The notes under the pieces were generated by a model that worked only from the letters and a program-made list of their open reading frames with translations, made no database searches and was not told where the DNA came from. Of a stretch of DNA of 64,000 nucleotides, positions 1 through 11,850 are shown one piece after another. The translations under genes were made by a program, and so were the position numbers. This stretch comes from Biancaea sappan. Lineage: Eukaryota; Streptophyta; Magnoliopsida; Fabales; Fabaceae. The stretch covers positions 45,325,001 through 45,389,000 of the forward strand of contig CM073496.1 of assembly GCA_037074585.1 (NCBI GenBank), in the 5' to 3' direction. Positions within the stretch are counted from its first letter, which is position 1, and every line of letters starts with the position of its first letter.

Positions 1-27
1 CTGGGTTTGTTTATCTTCTTATCGGAA

Positions 28-129
28 ATAAAGTCAAGTAAAGGAGTGAAGTATAGCGAATATGGAATTCCACTGCACATAAAGTCAAATGAAGAAGTGA
101 AGTGTAGCGAATATGGAATTCCACTGCAC
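28..129. repeat. Tandem duplication, 2 x 51 bp
   Basis: Two adjacent copies of a 51 bp unit (28-78 and 79-129) share the core GAATATGGAATTCCACTGCA with a few differences near the start. No coding content is seen. It looks like a local tandem duplication, possibly the edge of a repeat that starts left of the window. Confidence 0.85.
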
Positions 130-874
130 AGCCCCATCTCTATATATCGACAATAGTCACTTGTTTAAACTGTAACTGAACTCAGATACTATGCTCTCTA
201 TTAGACTAAATTATTCTCACAAAATATTATAATTATATTTATTTCAATTTTAAAAAATTAAGATTCTCAATTTATTTTTTTTTTTAAATTGTGTTCTTGT
301 TAGTTTAACTTTTTTACAATAATTTATAGTTAACATATGATATTCAATTATATTGCATCTGAATATTCCCAAACATCTAATATGTAATATGTGATAGTGA
401 CAATGCTATTTCTTCATCACACTTGAATTCTTTATTTGACTGGTTTTCGAATTATTTGAAACTAAATAAGACCATCTGATTTTGTATAACCTTACTTCTT
501 CTTCTCATCACATAGTCACAATAGGATATGATAAAAGAATGATCAATAATCAATGTAAAATATGATGACCTCCAATTCTCTACATGAACACCAGTGTAAA
601 AATTATTGGACATCCGATAAATGATAATCCTATACATGATTTTTCTATGACATTTTAATTGCTAATTCATTGTATATGTAAATACAACTTTACAGCAACT
701 TTGAATACAATTTTGTAATGATAGTGCTCTATTTTGTTTTTATATACAATTATAAACTAATATCCCAATCATATAAATATTTACCATGCTTAATAAGCAC
801 ATTAACTTACCTACACAATTAGATCAGGTTGTTAGTTTACATTTTTATATCTATCTGCTTCATTAGCATGATTA

Positions 875-914
875 TACACACACACGCACATATATATATA
901 CATACATACACACA

Positions 915-957
<43 letters not shown>
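875..957. repeat. (CA)n microsatellite with short TA core
   Basis: Alternating CA units run with a short interruption of TA and CATA units at about 890-910. This is a compound dinucleotide repeat. Confidence 0.95.
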
Positions 958-960
<3 letters not shown>

Positions 961-1321
961 CATATAAAACAACAGTTGTTTGTCCCACAAGTCAATGACT
1001 AGTTAGATTAAATTATTGACATACTTGTAAAATTTTGTAATTGTTTCTATTTAGTCTTTAAAAGATTAAATATTTTAATTTAATTTTTTAAAAATTATGT
1101 TGATTTTAATTTAGTCATTTTATTTGTTAAGATAATTTTTGACAATAAAAAATATTTGAAATTTAGCAATATAGTAACAAAAAAAAAATATTGAGACAAA
1201 TATAATAACTTATATAATAAATAGAGATCTTTGATCTTTAAATAATCAAAATAAGACAATTATAATCTTTTATAAAATAAAGGAAAAATATCTTTTACAA
1301 AATAAAGGCAAAAAAAATATC

Positions 1322-1850
1322 ATTTTGGTTCATTAATTTTGACTATTGTTTCATATTGATCCTTCTTACAAACACCACTAACTTGATTGATAGAAATTAT
1401 TAAAACTTAACTAGTGTCTAAATCTCTATCATATAAGGAAAGATGTGGATCCTAACTCACATATATCAATCTTTTTTCTAAAAAAAATAATTGCATACAA
1501 ATTTATGTCTTGTCACATTCAAACACAAATTCTTTTTCTTCATCTTCAAACTTCCAATTTCTCTGTTCTCTTAGGAATATTTTTGTGTGGAGCAAAGTGT
1601 GTGGAAAAGTTTTTTTTTTTTAAGTTTGATATGTATGAGTCAACAACTATATATATATATATATATAACAGAGATATGGATATTCATTAAATTAGTAGTT
1701 ATATTAGCAATTTTTCTCCACCAAATTAAGAATGTTTGCAAAAATAAAAAATAAAAATAAAATGTGTTTGAAAATTAATGAACCAATATGAAATAAAGTA
1801 AAGTTAAGTGATTAATATGAAATAAGGGATAAAGTCAAGGGACTAAAGCA
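1322..1850. repeat. Candidate degenerate inverted-repeat element
   Basis: The left arm, around 1325-1370, contains GGTTCATTAATTTT followed by TTTCATATTGAT. The same words appear in reverse complement around 1765-1830 (AAAATTAATGAACC, ATATGAAAT). The arms are imperfect, no target duplication could be fixed, and the interior has no transposase. It is a possible non-autonomous DNA transposon. Confidence 0.35.
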
Positions 1851-2474
1851 ATTTTGCTTAAACTAAATTAGTAATGTAAGGGTCTTTTTTTTTGAAATTA
1901 AAATGTTTAAATCTGAATATATATATATATATATATGATTATTAAGATATTTTTTATAGATTTAAATATTGAATGATTAAGATTTTTTTTTTGTTTTACA
2001 ACATCTGAACACATGTAATTTATAATAATCTTCAAATAAATAAGTAACTAAACATTTGTTGTTAATTATTATCTTTGATATTATATGGTATTATAAAATT
2101 TGTTGTTAATTTTTTTTTATAATTTAAAATCATTTTATATAAACAATAACATGAATTATATTTGTTATATTATATATAAAAAATTGTTTTTATATAATAA
2201 TAATAAAATTTGGTTTGGACTTTGGATAATTCAAGTAATTTTTATATTCAATATGGCGCCGATTTGCCCTTACTCCTTTTAGTTATGCCAACTTTGATAA
2301 AGAGCCTATTTTTTTCAATTTTCATATGATATATTTTTATAATTTCTTATATTTAAATAAAAAGTTATATTTTGATTACAATAACTAATGTATTTTCTTT
2401 ACATTTATAGTTAATTGCACCAAATGATTTTTTTCATATATTATTATTATTTTAATTTTTTTCATATATTACCG

Positions 2475-4303
2475 TAAGGCTAATAAGGAGACTAAAAAAG
2501 CAGTAAGTAAAGTACGATCTAAAGTGTTTGAAGAGTTTTACAAGAACTTAAGAACGAAAAAAGAGGAACAAAAGATTTACAAAATTACGAAGACTAGAGA
2601 GAGGAAATCTAGAGATTTGGATCAAGTAAAATGTGTTAAGGATGAAGAAGGAAAAGTTCTGGTTACAGATAGAAATATTAAAAACAGATGGCAGGGTTAC
2701 TTTCACAAGCTCTTTAATGACGAAACATGGGTCGACTTGTGATATGAAAGATTTAACAACCTTGGAAAGATAACAAAATTTGGCATATTATCGCAAGATT
2801 AAGGTTGATGAGGTCAAGGAAGCTCTTAGAAAAATGGATAATGGTAAAACTGTTGGTCCTAATGGTATTCCTATTGAAGTTTGGAAGTATTTAGTAAATG
2901 AGGATACTATCTGGCTAACTAAGCTCTTTAATGAGATTTTAAAGTCCAAGAAAATGCTTGAGAAATGGAGAAGAAGTACCTTAGTGCCTATTTACAAAAA
3001 CAAAGAAGACATCCAGAACTGCGCAAACTACCGAGGGATTAATCTTATGAGTCACACTCTCAAATTATGGAAAAGAGTGATTGAACTTAGGTTAATAATG
3101 GAGACGAGTATTTCTGAAAACCAATTTGGATTCATGTCAGGACAGTCTACTATGGAAGCTATTTATCTTCTAAGAGGGTTGATGGAAAGGTATCGGAGAA
3201 AACAAAAAGACTTGTATATAGCATTTATTGACTTGGAAAAAGCCTATAATCGAGTACTAAGAGAGGTGCTGTGGAAAGCCTTAAAACAAAAAGGTATACA
3301 GGTTGCGTATATTAAAGCTATAAAAGATATGTACGATGGGCTACAACTAGTATGAGAACGTCTGGAGGGGAGACTAGAGACTTCCCTATTAAGATTGGCC
3401 CACATCATGGATCATCTTTGAGCCCTTATTTGTTTGACCTGGTTTTAGATGTTCTGACGAAATACATCCAAGAAGAAATCCCTAAATGCTTGCTTTTTGT
3501 AGATGATGTTGTTCTCATAGTAGAGTCAAGGAAAGAGATTAATTTTAAACTTAAGTTATGGAGAGCTACTTTAGAATCGAAGGGTTTTCGTCTGAGTAGG
3601 AGTAAGACCGAATATATGCATTGTAAGTTTAACAAGCGACAAGCTAGGAACGAGTTGGAGGTTAAAATTGGTGATCAGGCCGTATCACAAGTGTTAAAAT
3701 TTAGATATCTGAGATCAGTTATATAAGATGACGGCGAAATTATTGGAGATGTGGAACATAGGATACAAGCTGGGTGGTTGAAGTGGAGAATGGCATCAGG
3801 GGTTGTTTGTGATCGAAAAATACTTGATAAACTCAAAGGAAAGTTTTATCGTACTGCTATAAGACCAGCGATTTTATATAGGAGTGAATGTTGGGCGATG
3901 AAAGGACAACAAGAACATAAAATTAGAGTGGCAGAGATGAGAATGTTGCGTTAGATGTGTGGTCATACAAGAAGAGATATGATCCGTAATAATCATATAC
4001 GAGGTAAAGTTGGAGTGGCGCCTATTGAGGAAAAAATGGTTGAAAAACATTTAAGGTGATTTGGGCATGTTCAAAGAAGACCGTTGGAAGCGCCAGTTAG
4101 GAGAGTTGAGCACATGGTTTGCAGCCTTGTGAAAAAAGGTCGAGGAAGACCAAAAATAACACTTAGAAAAATTATTGAACGGGATCTTCTAGTAAATGAG
4201 ATACCTAAAGAATTGGTCATTGATAGAGCTCAATGACGTCGTGCGATCCATGTAGCCGACCCCACCTAGTGGGATAAGGCTTTGTTGTTGTTGTTATTAT
4301 TAT
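2475..4303 (+). mobile_element. RTE-type LINE, 5'-truncated and degenerate
   Basis: A non-LTR retrotransposon fragment with reverse-transcriptase coding DNA, ending in the CACCTAGTGGGATAAGGC motif followed by a (TTG)n/(TTA)n tail. A short 3' microsatellite tail instead of poly(A) is typical of plant RTE-clade LINEs. The copy starts inside ORF2, so it lacks the endonuclease region. A second copy, on the opposite strand at 28273-30388, aligns over this whole stretch and extends further 5', which confirms the family and the truncation. Confidence 0.9.
2524..4236 (+). pseudogene. RTE reverse transcriptase, broken ORF
   Basis: Pieces of one reverse-transcriptase reading frame are spread over several frames. 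2524-2742 is the linker before the RT domain. 2780-3355 holds RT fingers and palm, with the NYRGINL and QFGFMSGQST blocks and an AFIDLEKAY motif carrying the first catalytic aspartate. 3352-3726 holds the second catalytic motif as FVDD in place of the usual FADD/YADD. 3751-3954 is the thumb and C-terminal part. Frame breaks occur near 2745 and 3348, and stops near 3724 and 3954. The gene cannot make a full protein. Confidence 0.9.
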
Positions 4304-4362
4304 TTTAATTTTTTATCCAGTGTGTCATATTTTTTATACTGGCACCAAAGGGTTATTTAATA

Positions 4363-4394
<32 letters not shown>

Positions 4395-4396
<2 letters not shown>

Positions 4397-5604
4397 CAAA
4401 AGTATACTTCATATCCTTAAAGTTTACATCAAGTTTTACTTTTGTCTTTAACTTTTTTTTTCAAATACACTCTTTTCACTAATGCCATTAAATCTACTAA
4501 CGGAAAATACTGATTAGATAGTCCATGTAGCACATCTCAAGCAACACGTCATCTATCACATGGACTCAAACTTAAAATTTCAAAAATACCCTTAATCCCT
4601 CACTTGTCTCTATGTTTCTGTGTTTCTCTATTGTCTTTGTGTCTTTGTCTATCTATGTGTCTCTCTCGTCTCTGTGTCTCTGTTCATCCCTCTCTCTCTT
4701 GTCTCTCTTTCTCAATATCTTTCTCGTCAGGTCTTTGATTTGGATGGTAGTGCGGCAGGGAGCTGAGACGAAGCTTGAGGTAACTCTTATACTTGTTACT
4801 TCACATTTTTGGTTGATGTGTATTTGTGTTGCTATGTATGTTGAATATAAGAGCAAGAAGGAAGAACTGACAAGAAAGAGAGAGAGAGAAGATCAAGAGA
4901 GGGAGAAAGAGAAAGGCTTGATGAGTACAATAGATGTCAAGGCAGTATGATAAAAGAAGACGAAGAAGCCGAGAAGGGGGTGTAGCTTGTTATGTTTTTC
5001 TGACATAAAACAAAGTAATGTGTGCAATGGATAAAGGAACTGAGAGGCGAGAACAAAGGGTGACTAGGAAGAGAGTGAGCAAGAGTGAAAAAGAGCATAA
5101 ATAAGGAGAGATGAGAAAACAAGAACAGAGGACTTGTGATGAGACCATGGAGATGCAACGAGAATGAGTGAGACAAAAACAAAGAGTAGAGAGACCAAAT
5201 GAGCGAAAAACAAAGAATGGGGGAACTTGAGACATACAGAAATATGAGCTTCACACACATAGAGAGAAAGAGAGAGATAGATAGATATGGGGGCGAAATG
5301 AGAAAGTGAGGTGAAAAGGGAGAACCAGAGAGAGCAAGATGGAGATGGAGCCAAAGGAAGTGAGTTGTCTCCCCTGTTCTTCTTTTTTGTAAAACATAGG
5401 CAAGAAAGAGAGAGACACACACACATAACTGAGAAAAAATGGAAGAGAGATGAAGAGGGAAAGAGGAACATTTGAACAAAGAATGAGAGAGACAAGTGAG
5501 AGATGGATGGTACTTTTGAAATTTCAAGAATCTACATGACAGATAACGTGTCAACATTTTTTACGCCAATGGATTTAACAAAGTTAGTTAAAAGAGTATA
5601 TTTG

Positions 5605-5640
<36 letters not shown>

Positions 5641-5719
5641 ATATAATTGATGAAAAAAAAGTTAAAGATAAAAGTGAAAATTGATATATACATTAGAAAT
5701 ATGAAGTCTACTTTTATTA
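4395..5719. mobile_element. DNA transposon with long inverted repeats, no transposase
   Basis: The left end, from GGCAAAAGTATACTTCATAT, recurs in reverse complement at the right end (about 5640-5719). Further matching words continue inward (TTTAACT, TTTTCAAATA, CTCTTTT and the CACGTCAT/ACGTGTC region), giving arms of roughly 200 bp. Long arms suggest a Mutator-like non-autonomous element, but no target duplication could be read because the flanks are TA repeats. The core is extreme: 4605-4730 is CT-rich and about 4860-5500 is GA-rich on the plus strand. Reading frames in it (for example 4937-5557 minus) are low-complexity Ser/Leu/Phe and are not credible proteins. Confidence 0.6.
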
Positions 5720-6203
5720 AATATATTTATTTATGTGTTTGGATGTAATAATAAATATTTGTTTGGACATAATTTCTTGTTCATTTGATGAGATCGTTAC
5801 GATGTAATATTGATGTGTCTGAGCACAAATACAAAAATTTTTCATATCTCTCCGTTCTCAGTAATGACACACGAAACACCTTTTTTTAAAAAAAAAAAAT
5901 CTATGTGTGTGTAAGTTGTTGTTTAAAAAAAAATTATATATTAAATAAAAAAATATTACGAAAGTTATTATTAATAATTAAAAATATATATTATACAATT
6001 TGATTTTAATTATTTAAAATAGTTTATCATAGATATAATTTTATTTTAAATTATATGTTTTCTTTCTTTACCTTTAAACTTTTTTAAAAAATGTTTATAT
6101 TTAATAGAATTGAAAAAAAATGTTTATATTGAGTAGAATTAAAAAAAAAATGAAATGCTTGTTTAGGTTCACATATACACACACGCGCATAAGTAGGGCG
6201 TTA

Positions 6204-6243
<40 letters not shown>

Positions 6244-6686
6244 TGTGGAAGTAGGGGCACATGACCGAGGGAATTAAATTCGTTAATTTTTATCGACAAA
6301 TAACACATAATTATTTTAAATTATAATATAGTTTTTTAACTTTAAAATATAATATTATATTGATATATATATATATATATATATAAGTTGTAATCAACAT
6401 ATAATTTTTTAATATGTATTCATTTCTTTTTTTAAAACTTAATATTATTTTAAATTAAATATTTTTAATTATTAATTTTAATGTAACTTTTCATTTATTT
6501 ATAATAATTTAATAGGATAAAATGTCATGTTATAAAGAAAAGAAGATTGTCTATAAAACGAATCATCCGTTAAAGTAAACAGTTTTACTTTTGAAAATTT
6601 CAATTTAAAAAATTAAATCAACAATTTACTTATTTTATATGACATTTGTATTTAATAATATGTTTTAAACACAAAATAGGGTGAAA
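5720..6686. other. AT-rich DNA without a gene
   Basis: No gene is recognised. It holds a (TTA)n microsatellite (6201-6243) and a short TA repeat (about 6362-6384). Confidence 0.6.
6201..6243. repeat. (TTA)n microsatellite
   Basis: About 14 near-perfect ATT/TTA units. Confidence 0.95.
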
Positions 6687-6716
6687 TCAGGTGTAGTAAC
6701 ATGTGCGATGTACATA
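6687..6716 (-). other. Candidate Helitron 3' terminus
   Basis: Read on the minus strand, this shows GTACATCGCACATGTTAC, which can form a short hairpin with a bulge, then ACTACAC and a terminal CTGA followed by T. Plant Helitrons typically end with a hairpin built on a GCATCGCAC-like core, then CTRR, with insertion between A and T. The Helitron helicase relic on the same strand (20880-21369) lies just upstream once the hAT insertion at 6741-20812 is removed, so the order is as expected. The 5' terminus was not found. Confidence 0.5.
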
Positions 6717-6930
6717 TATTTTATCGATATATAGATAAAACCATTGATTGAAGAATCGGACCGGATCGGCCGTTTTGACCGATCGAACCAGAAACCAGTC
6801 AAGAGTCCAGTCCAGTTCGATGAAAAAAATCGGCCATGTTGTAAACCGGTCGAACCGGTTCCTATGTTTATTTTTTCAATTTTAGTTCCAACCGGTTCCC
6901 CTAGTTCTTTTTTTTTAATTTTAGTTCCAA

Positions 6931-6957
6931 CCCCCAAAATGACGTCGTTTTGGGGGG
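6931..6957. promoter_or_regulatory. Near-perfect palindrome centred on GACGTC
   Basis: A C-run, AAAA, the central GACGTC, TTTT and a G-run form a 27 bp near-perfect palindrome with an ACGT core, which is the core bound by plant bZIP factors. It sits in the hAT 5' leader, upstream of an untranslated stretch that ends in a good donor (CTCGAG then GTAAGC, about 7275). A role as promoter element of the transposase is inferred. Confidence 0.4.
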
Positions 6958-7468
6958 TTCTTAAGAAAAAAAAAAGCTTTTAAATCATAGCTGAGAAATT
7001 GGCACAGTTGAGAAGCTCAGAGAACCTGAGAGCCAAAAGGGGGAAGGTAGAAATCCCTAAATCGGTAACCTTGCTGTGACATCGTGGTGCTGGTGCTGAA
7101 TCGACGTCACCGCTGTCTAGGTCACCGCCGAGCCTCGCTCTAGTGTGATTACTTCGAATTTCATCGTTGATTGGTTGGTCTGGGTCACCTTTTCTTGCTG
7201 GTTTGGGTCGTCGCCGATGTCGAGCCTCCATCTCCCTCCTTTTGAGACTCTGAAAGATGCTCTCGGCTTCCTCGAGGTAAGCTTCTAGTCTTCTTCCTGA
7301 CGCCGAGCCTCCCTGCTTCTGGTGCTATTATTCCCTTTCTTTTGCCTTTTTTTTTCTGATTTTTGCTGAAATATGGAAATATTTTTAAGTTGTGGTTCAT
7401 GCTTCTTGATTTTTGTTTATGATTCCTGCTGCTAGTGGTTTGTGATTCTTGATTTTAGTTGATGATTC

Positions 7469-9880
7469 TGTCACGTCCCAAAATTTGAGCACGTGACCGG
7501 CACGGAAAGTGAATTTCATTTCACCTCCGTAAGCCTATCTTTCTCTTAAAAAAAAATCATACAATTCTTTTTCATGCAACCAAAACGAGTTCTGTATACA
7601 TACTACAATTACTCACATTACATCACTGAATGAACCTACCCGATTACAGAGATTTCTAGATTTATACAACTTAGAATAAAACTTAACTATTATACCTTTA
7701 TCCTGAACAAATGAAAAGGTAATTATGGACTAAGGATCCATAATTCCTTGTTCCGATATTTACCTTCAGCTGTCAACTCTGAAAAAAAAATATCAATAAG
7801 AGGGGTATGAGCAAACCACGTGCCCAGTGAGTAGATAACACAATACTATGACAAAATAAAAATCATGCATCATAATGATAACATGCAGCAATCATACGTA
7901 GATCGATCATCATATGATATAATATTATTCATAATACTTCACAACAATATCCAAGTGAATCAAATGCATTTCAACAAAATTCAAAATTCACAACAGCAAT
8001 CGATGAAATCAATTTCACACACAATTCCCGTACCAACCGGGTCGTCCAGAATACCTCTGGATCGTTGCCCGCAGCCCCCGCCGCATCCACCCTTATCGCT
8101 CCATTTATATTCTCCACCCTTATAGCTTCACATAGATTTCTCCATGGGGTGCACCACCATGCCTTTCCTTTCCAGTCAAACACAATCACAATCACATATA
8201 AAAACATCCTCAATCATAATCTTGAGCCACATACACAACTCAGTCATTTACAATTCAAGCCACAACATAATCAATGTGGTTCCAGCAACATAGCATGTAT
8301 ATAACATAACCCATAATATAGAACAATTATTCAACAATAACATACTTCAACTATCCGCATATGATTGAACTCAACAATCAGAGTATGATACATTTCAACT
8401 CAGTTCACATGTCATTCACAATCCATCATATAACCTCATTCATGAGAAAATAAGAAAATATAATTATATACATCACCTGGCACGTTCCACAATTGTTTGT
8501 CTCATCATCCCACATCATTCTCTTCAAATTTGGATATTCAACATATTTTCACTATGATGCAAAAAGTCAATAACAAAGATATTTAATCATAGCAAGTATT
8601 AACCCACTCACCTGGATTTCATGCTCTCAGCACTCCCACCTTGCACTTGACCATTCCTATTGTAACCAGATAAAAACCATCAGGGTTACGAAATAGAGAA
8701 ATTTCCTACCACTACTCTCGACCTTCATCCACTTCTCAAATCATAACTCCTAACTGGTAATGAATATCCAGATGAAACTTATACCATTGGAAACTAGACT
8801 CAAAGAGCTTTTCAACGATATTTAAAAAAAAAACCTGATGCTACAGTAACGGTCAACGGTTAACGCAGCTACAGTAACGTTGACCGAGTCAACGCTACAG
8901 TAACGAGAAAATCTGGAAAAATTTTCTCGGTGAACAGTAATTCTGGGGAAAATTTTCGATGTTCTTCGTGTTCTTCATCCAAAAATCCAAAAATCATATC
9001 TAAAACAACATTTCTTTTGATTTCTTCCATGGGTTTTCATCCTTAATGTCTAAGGAGTGTTTTAACACCAAAACCCCCAATTTCTACCAACAATCCAAGC
9101 TCAAATCTCAAATTTTCATCAAGAACACTAACTTTTTCAAATATCCAAATTCTACGAATTTCTCATAGTTTTCTCCAAATTTCTTGTTCTAATAACATCA
9201 TAAACCACCTAGGAATGTTTTAGATTAACATCCACACTTAAATTCATCCATTAAAATATTCTACAAAAATTTTACAAAAATAATAACCAAGGATTTGATC
9301 TTGTAATAAGAGGAAGAAGAAGAAGAACATCAACTTACCAATCATCCTAACTTTCATAGCTTCCTTCCCAAAGCAAAAATTGCATGAATGATTGATGAAG
9401 AAATTCCTTTGCAAGCATAATCGAGAGAGAGAGAAAGTGAAGCTACGGGAGGGAGAATGAGAAAAAGAAAAGAATAAGGAGAAGTGTATACGCGTGGGCC
9501 CCACCAATTTCTTTTTCGATAAAATCGCTCATAGCCACCTTAGCTTATAAGATTTGTTCACTTTAATCCCTCTCGATGTCTCAAACTCCACTTTAACCTC
9601 GAATCCATCATCTTTTCGGTACCGGACTCATAATTCATTCCCATAAGCTCTATTTTTCTTCTCGGGTTCCTACTTGGTCATTTTTCAAAAGTCCTCTATA
9701 CTTTCTTTTCTTTTCACTTTAGTCCTTGAGAATTTGTAAAAATTTCCTAAATTAAAAATAAAAATTTCTATTCTCACATTTTCTTCACTAATTCAAAAAG
9801 AAAATTTTTCACGTAATTAAATTTTTCACTAAACTTCAAAATAGGCTTTAAATATTCATATAAATTCTTGGGATATTACA
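7469..9880 (-). repeat. 3' LTR of the non-autonomous element
   Basis: 2412 bp, bounded by TG...CA, and next to the polypurine tract, so it is the 3' LTR of a minus-strand element. About 8838-8906 holds three copies of CTACAGTAACG separated by GTCAACG-type words. Reading frames inside it recur unchanged in the other LTR and are not genes. Confidence 0.95.
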
Positions 9881-9895
9881 TTCTTCCCCCCTTAA
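9881..9895 (-). other. Polypurine tract
   Basis: On the minus strand this reads TTAAGGGGGGAAGAA directly before the 3' LTR, the position and composition of a plus-strand primer for reverse transcription. Confidence 0.85.
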
Positions 9896-10203
9896 TAGAA
9901 TTCGGTCCTCCGAATTCAAAACTCAAGATTGAAACAAATGCAGATATTTTGTCTATATCTCATTGTCTCTTCTGGAATTTTCACAATCAAGTACAAAATA
10001 TAACAAGTTCAACATATTTTTATTTCTCAAGTTTCTTCAGTAAAAGAATTGCCTCAACAAAAAAAAATCAAATACGAAAATTTTTTATTTCTAATACATA
10101 AGTTACAGGCAACAAACTGAACTTGATTTACAAAACAGATAATTTTAATACGTAAACATTAGATCAAACATCAGCTTTAAGTACAAACAAAAGAAAAGAT
10201 AAA

Positions 10204-10752
10204 TTAAGAACGAGGAGGCTTTTGAAATGCAGAAGGTGCTCCAGGTCTAGAAGAAGAAGGTGCTTCAGACCTTAAGGAGGAAGTTAATCGTTGCAGCCTA
10301 GAAAGAGTTTCTGGAGGAAACGTCTGGGAAATTTGGTGAAGTGCAGAAGTCACTCCATTCATACAGTCAATACATCTCGCTTGTTGGTCACGAAAATTTT
10401 GAGTTGCAAACATCGAATGTCTATCAACTCTATTCGCCAATTCCCTAAAATAACGGTTCAAAAGCTTCTCTTGTTCTGTAAAGAGACGATTTATCAATCT
10501 CCCCTGGTCCTCAAAGTGGCGGTTTATCAGTCTTTCCAAGTCCTCCATCTTTTGTCTCATAAGCGCAAGCTCATTATTAGAAGATGTTGCTGTGCTAACA
10601 TCCTCTAACTCTACTACATCCCTTTTTCTTTTCTTAGCCTCTGGTGACTCTTCCATGGATCTCTTATTCTTATAATTCTCCAGGCTAAGATTTAGATCCA
10701 GCTCTACCTTGCCAGCCTCAAAGTTTAAATTGAAAGATTTATTGCCGGCCAT
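10204..10752 (-). CDS. Retroelement-borne EAR-motif coiled-coil protein A
   Basis: An intact 182-residue ORF in the sense direction of the LTR element, near its 3' end. No known family is recognised. In order it has an EAR-like LDLNLSL at residues 18-24 (a motif plant repressors use to recruit TOPLESS-type corepressors), a basic KKRKR at 40-44 that could be a nuclear signal, a predicted coiled coil of three 11-residue repeats (74-84 RLINRHFEDQG, 85-95 RLINRLFTEQE, 96-106 KLLNRYFRELA), a conserved RVDR...ATQNF..QQ segment leading to CIDCMNG at 127-133, and a Ser/Pro-rich tail. It is homologous to the divergent gene at 11973-12437. The start ATG lies about 100 bp below a TATA box. Nuclear repression or dimerisation is inference; it is not gag, as it has no zinc knuckle and no capsid-like fold that I can see. 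Confidence 0.75.
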   Translation of the reverse strand: MAGNKSFNLNFEAGKVELDLNLSLENYKNKRSMEESPEAKKRKRDVVELEDVSTATSSNNELALMRQKMEDLERLINRHFEDQGRLINRLFTEQEKLLNRYFRELANRVDRHSMFATQNFRDQQARCIDCMNGVTSALHQISQTFPPETLSRLQRLTSSLRSEAPSSSRPGAPSAFQKPPRS

Positions 10753-10853
10753 ATTTTTCTGAGCTATAAAGGTTGTACAAAAGGAGAAGTTTGATGCTAG
10801 AAAGCTTATAGATATAAACTCTTAGTGTAGTGAGCAGCGTAATGGGGCATCCA

Positions 10854-10862
10854 TTATATATA
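10854..10862 (-). promoter_or_regulatory. TATA box of gene A
   Basis: The minus strand reads TCTATATATAATGG about 105 bp upstream of the ATG at 10752, predicting a start near 10828 and a leader of about 75 nt. It is internal to the retroelement and independent of the LTR. Confidence 0.5.
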
Positions 10863-10869
10863 GACGAAA

Positions 10870-11845
10870 TTTAGGGCTACAAAACCTTTACATCATACTC
10901 TAAAGATGACCTACAGACCTTATCCGACGCAATGCCAACGGTCTCTGATAAGCATGCCAGAAAATAACAAAATATAATCAAATACAAAAGATTTCCTCAA
11001 AAATTTCGGCTAACTTTTGACTCTTGCTCAAATTATTAAACTAATCGCCGCTTCAATTTATGACTTCCTAACTCTGTATTTGTCATATCCAATAATTCTA
11101 AATCGAGATATTACTCCATGAACGGGTAGCTTCATATTAACCTTATCTAGGTTTCTAATCCGTGACTTTACCCTAAGCTTACACATTTTCAAACATACAT
11201 ATTAAAATAAAAACTTCTCACATCTACACATCAAGCGTTCCATAAAGTGAGAGAAAAATTTTACCTTTCAGTTGCCTCTACGAGCATATATGTATATATG
11301 TATAAACATAGAGATACATCATTATCTATATATATTTTCATCTATTCAAGTTCTTTTAAATTTCAGACTTCAGATTCTCTAAATGTATGTAGAATCATTA
11401 CATATTATTCCTGGCCATAACAAATAGCCTTCACTCTCTATGCATGAATAACATACATACATATCATATGTATTTAGATACATATAATCACAGTATAATT
11501 CAATCAATCATGTATATTATACTTAACTGAAGGCTTTCAAGAACAATACAAGAAAGCATAGAAATACATTTTAGTTCATCGTGAAAACATCCAAGACACT
11601 CTGTAATGGCTACATTGTCGACTTCCTTCAATTTTAGAAAATGCCAACGAGAGAAATGGAAAAACCAAGTGTAAATCGGCCGCAAATCCACCGAATATTG
11701 ACTTTCGTGGTTTTGCCATTAATGCGACGCGTTGTTGGTGTGCATGCCTACCCTAGACTCCTAGCTTCCAGCTTGCAGAAATCCATAGGTTAAGCGTGTA
11801 GGGTGCGGCGAAGAGATATCTTCTTTGTCTCTAAGTTCAAATTTT
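10870..11845. other. Shared spacer between divergent genes A and B
   Basis: About 1 kb of AT-rich DNA between two head-to-head TATA boxes, without a credible ORF. It includes short TATATGTATA runs near 11285-11330. It may serve as a bidirectional regulatory region, given that the genes on both sides are related and point outwards. Confidence 0.4.
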
Positions 11846-11850
11846 TCCTC

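Larger units (their letters stand above)
130..2470. other. AT-rich intergenic DNA without a gene
   Basis: No ORF here resembles a protein. The stretch contains a CA/TG microsatellite (875-957), short TA runs (about 1650-1668 and 1917-1936) and a loose inverted pair built around GGTTCATTAATTTT (about 1325-1370 and 1760-1830) that may be the ends of a decayed MITE. Otherwise nothing is recognised. Confidence 0.6.

Noticed and set aside
4937..5557. 206-codon minus-strand frame rich in Ser, Leu, Phe and Cys
   Set aside because: It is a by-product of the GA-rich plus strand; low complexity, several overlapping frames, no homology signal.
7865..9507. Frames inside the LTR (7865-8125, 7971-8213, 8065-8304, 9244-9507) and their copies in the other LTRs
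   Set aside because: They lie in LTR sequence, overlap each other in several frames, show no domain, and are not maintained in the diverged solo LTR.
10291..10608. 105-codon plus-strand frame opposite gene A
   Set aside because: Shadow of the minus-strand ORF; lacks the motifs shared with gene B and has no promoter.
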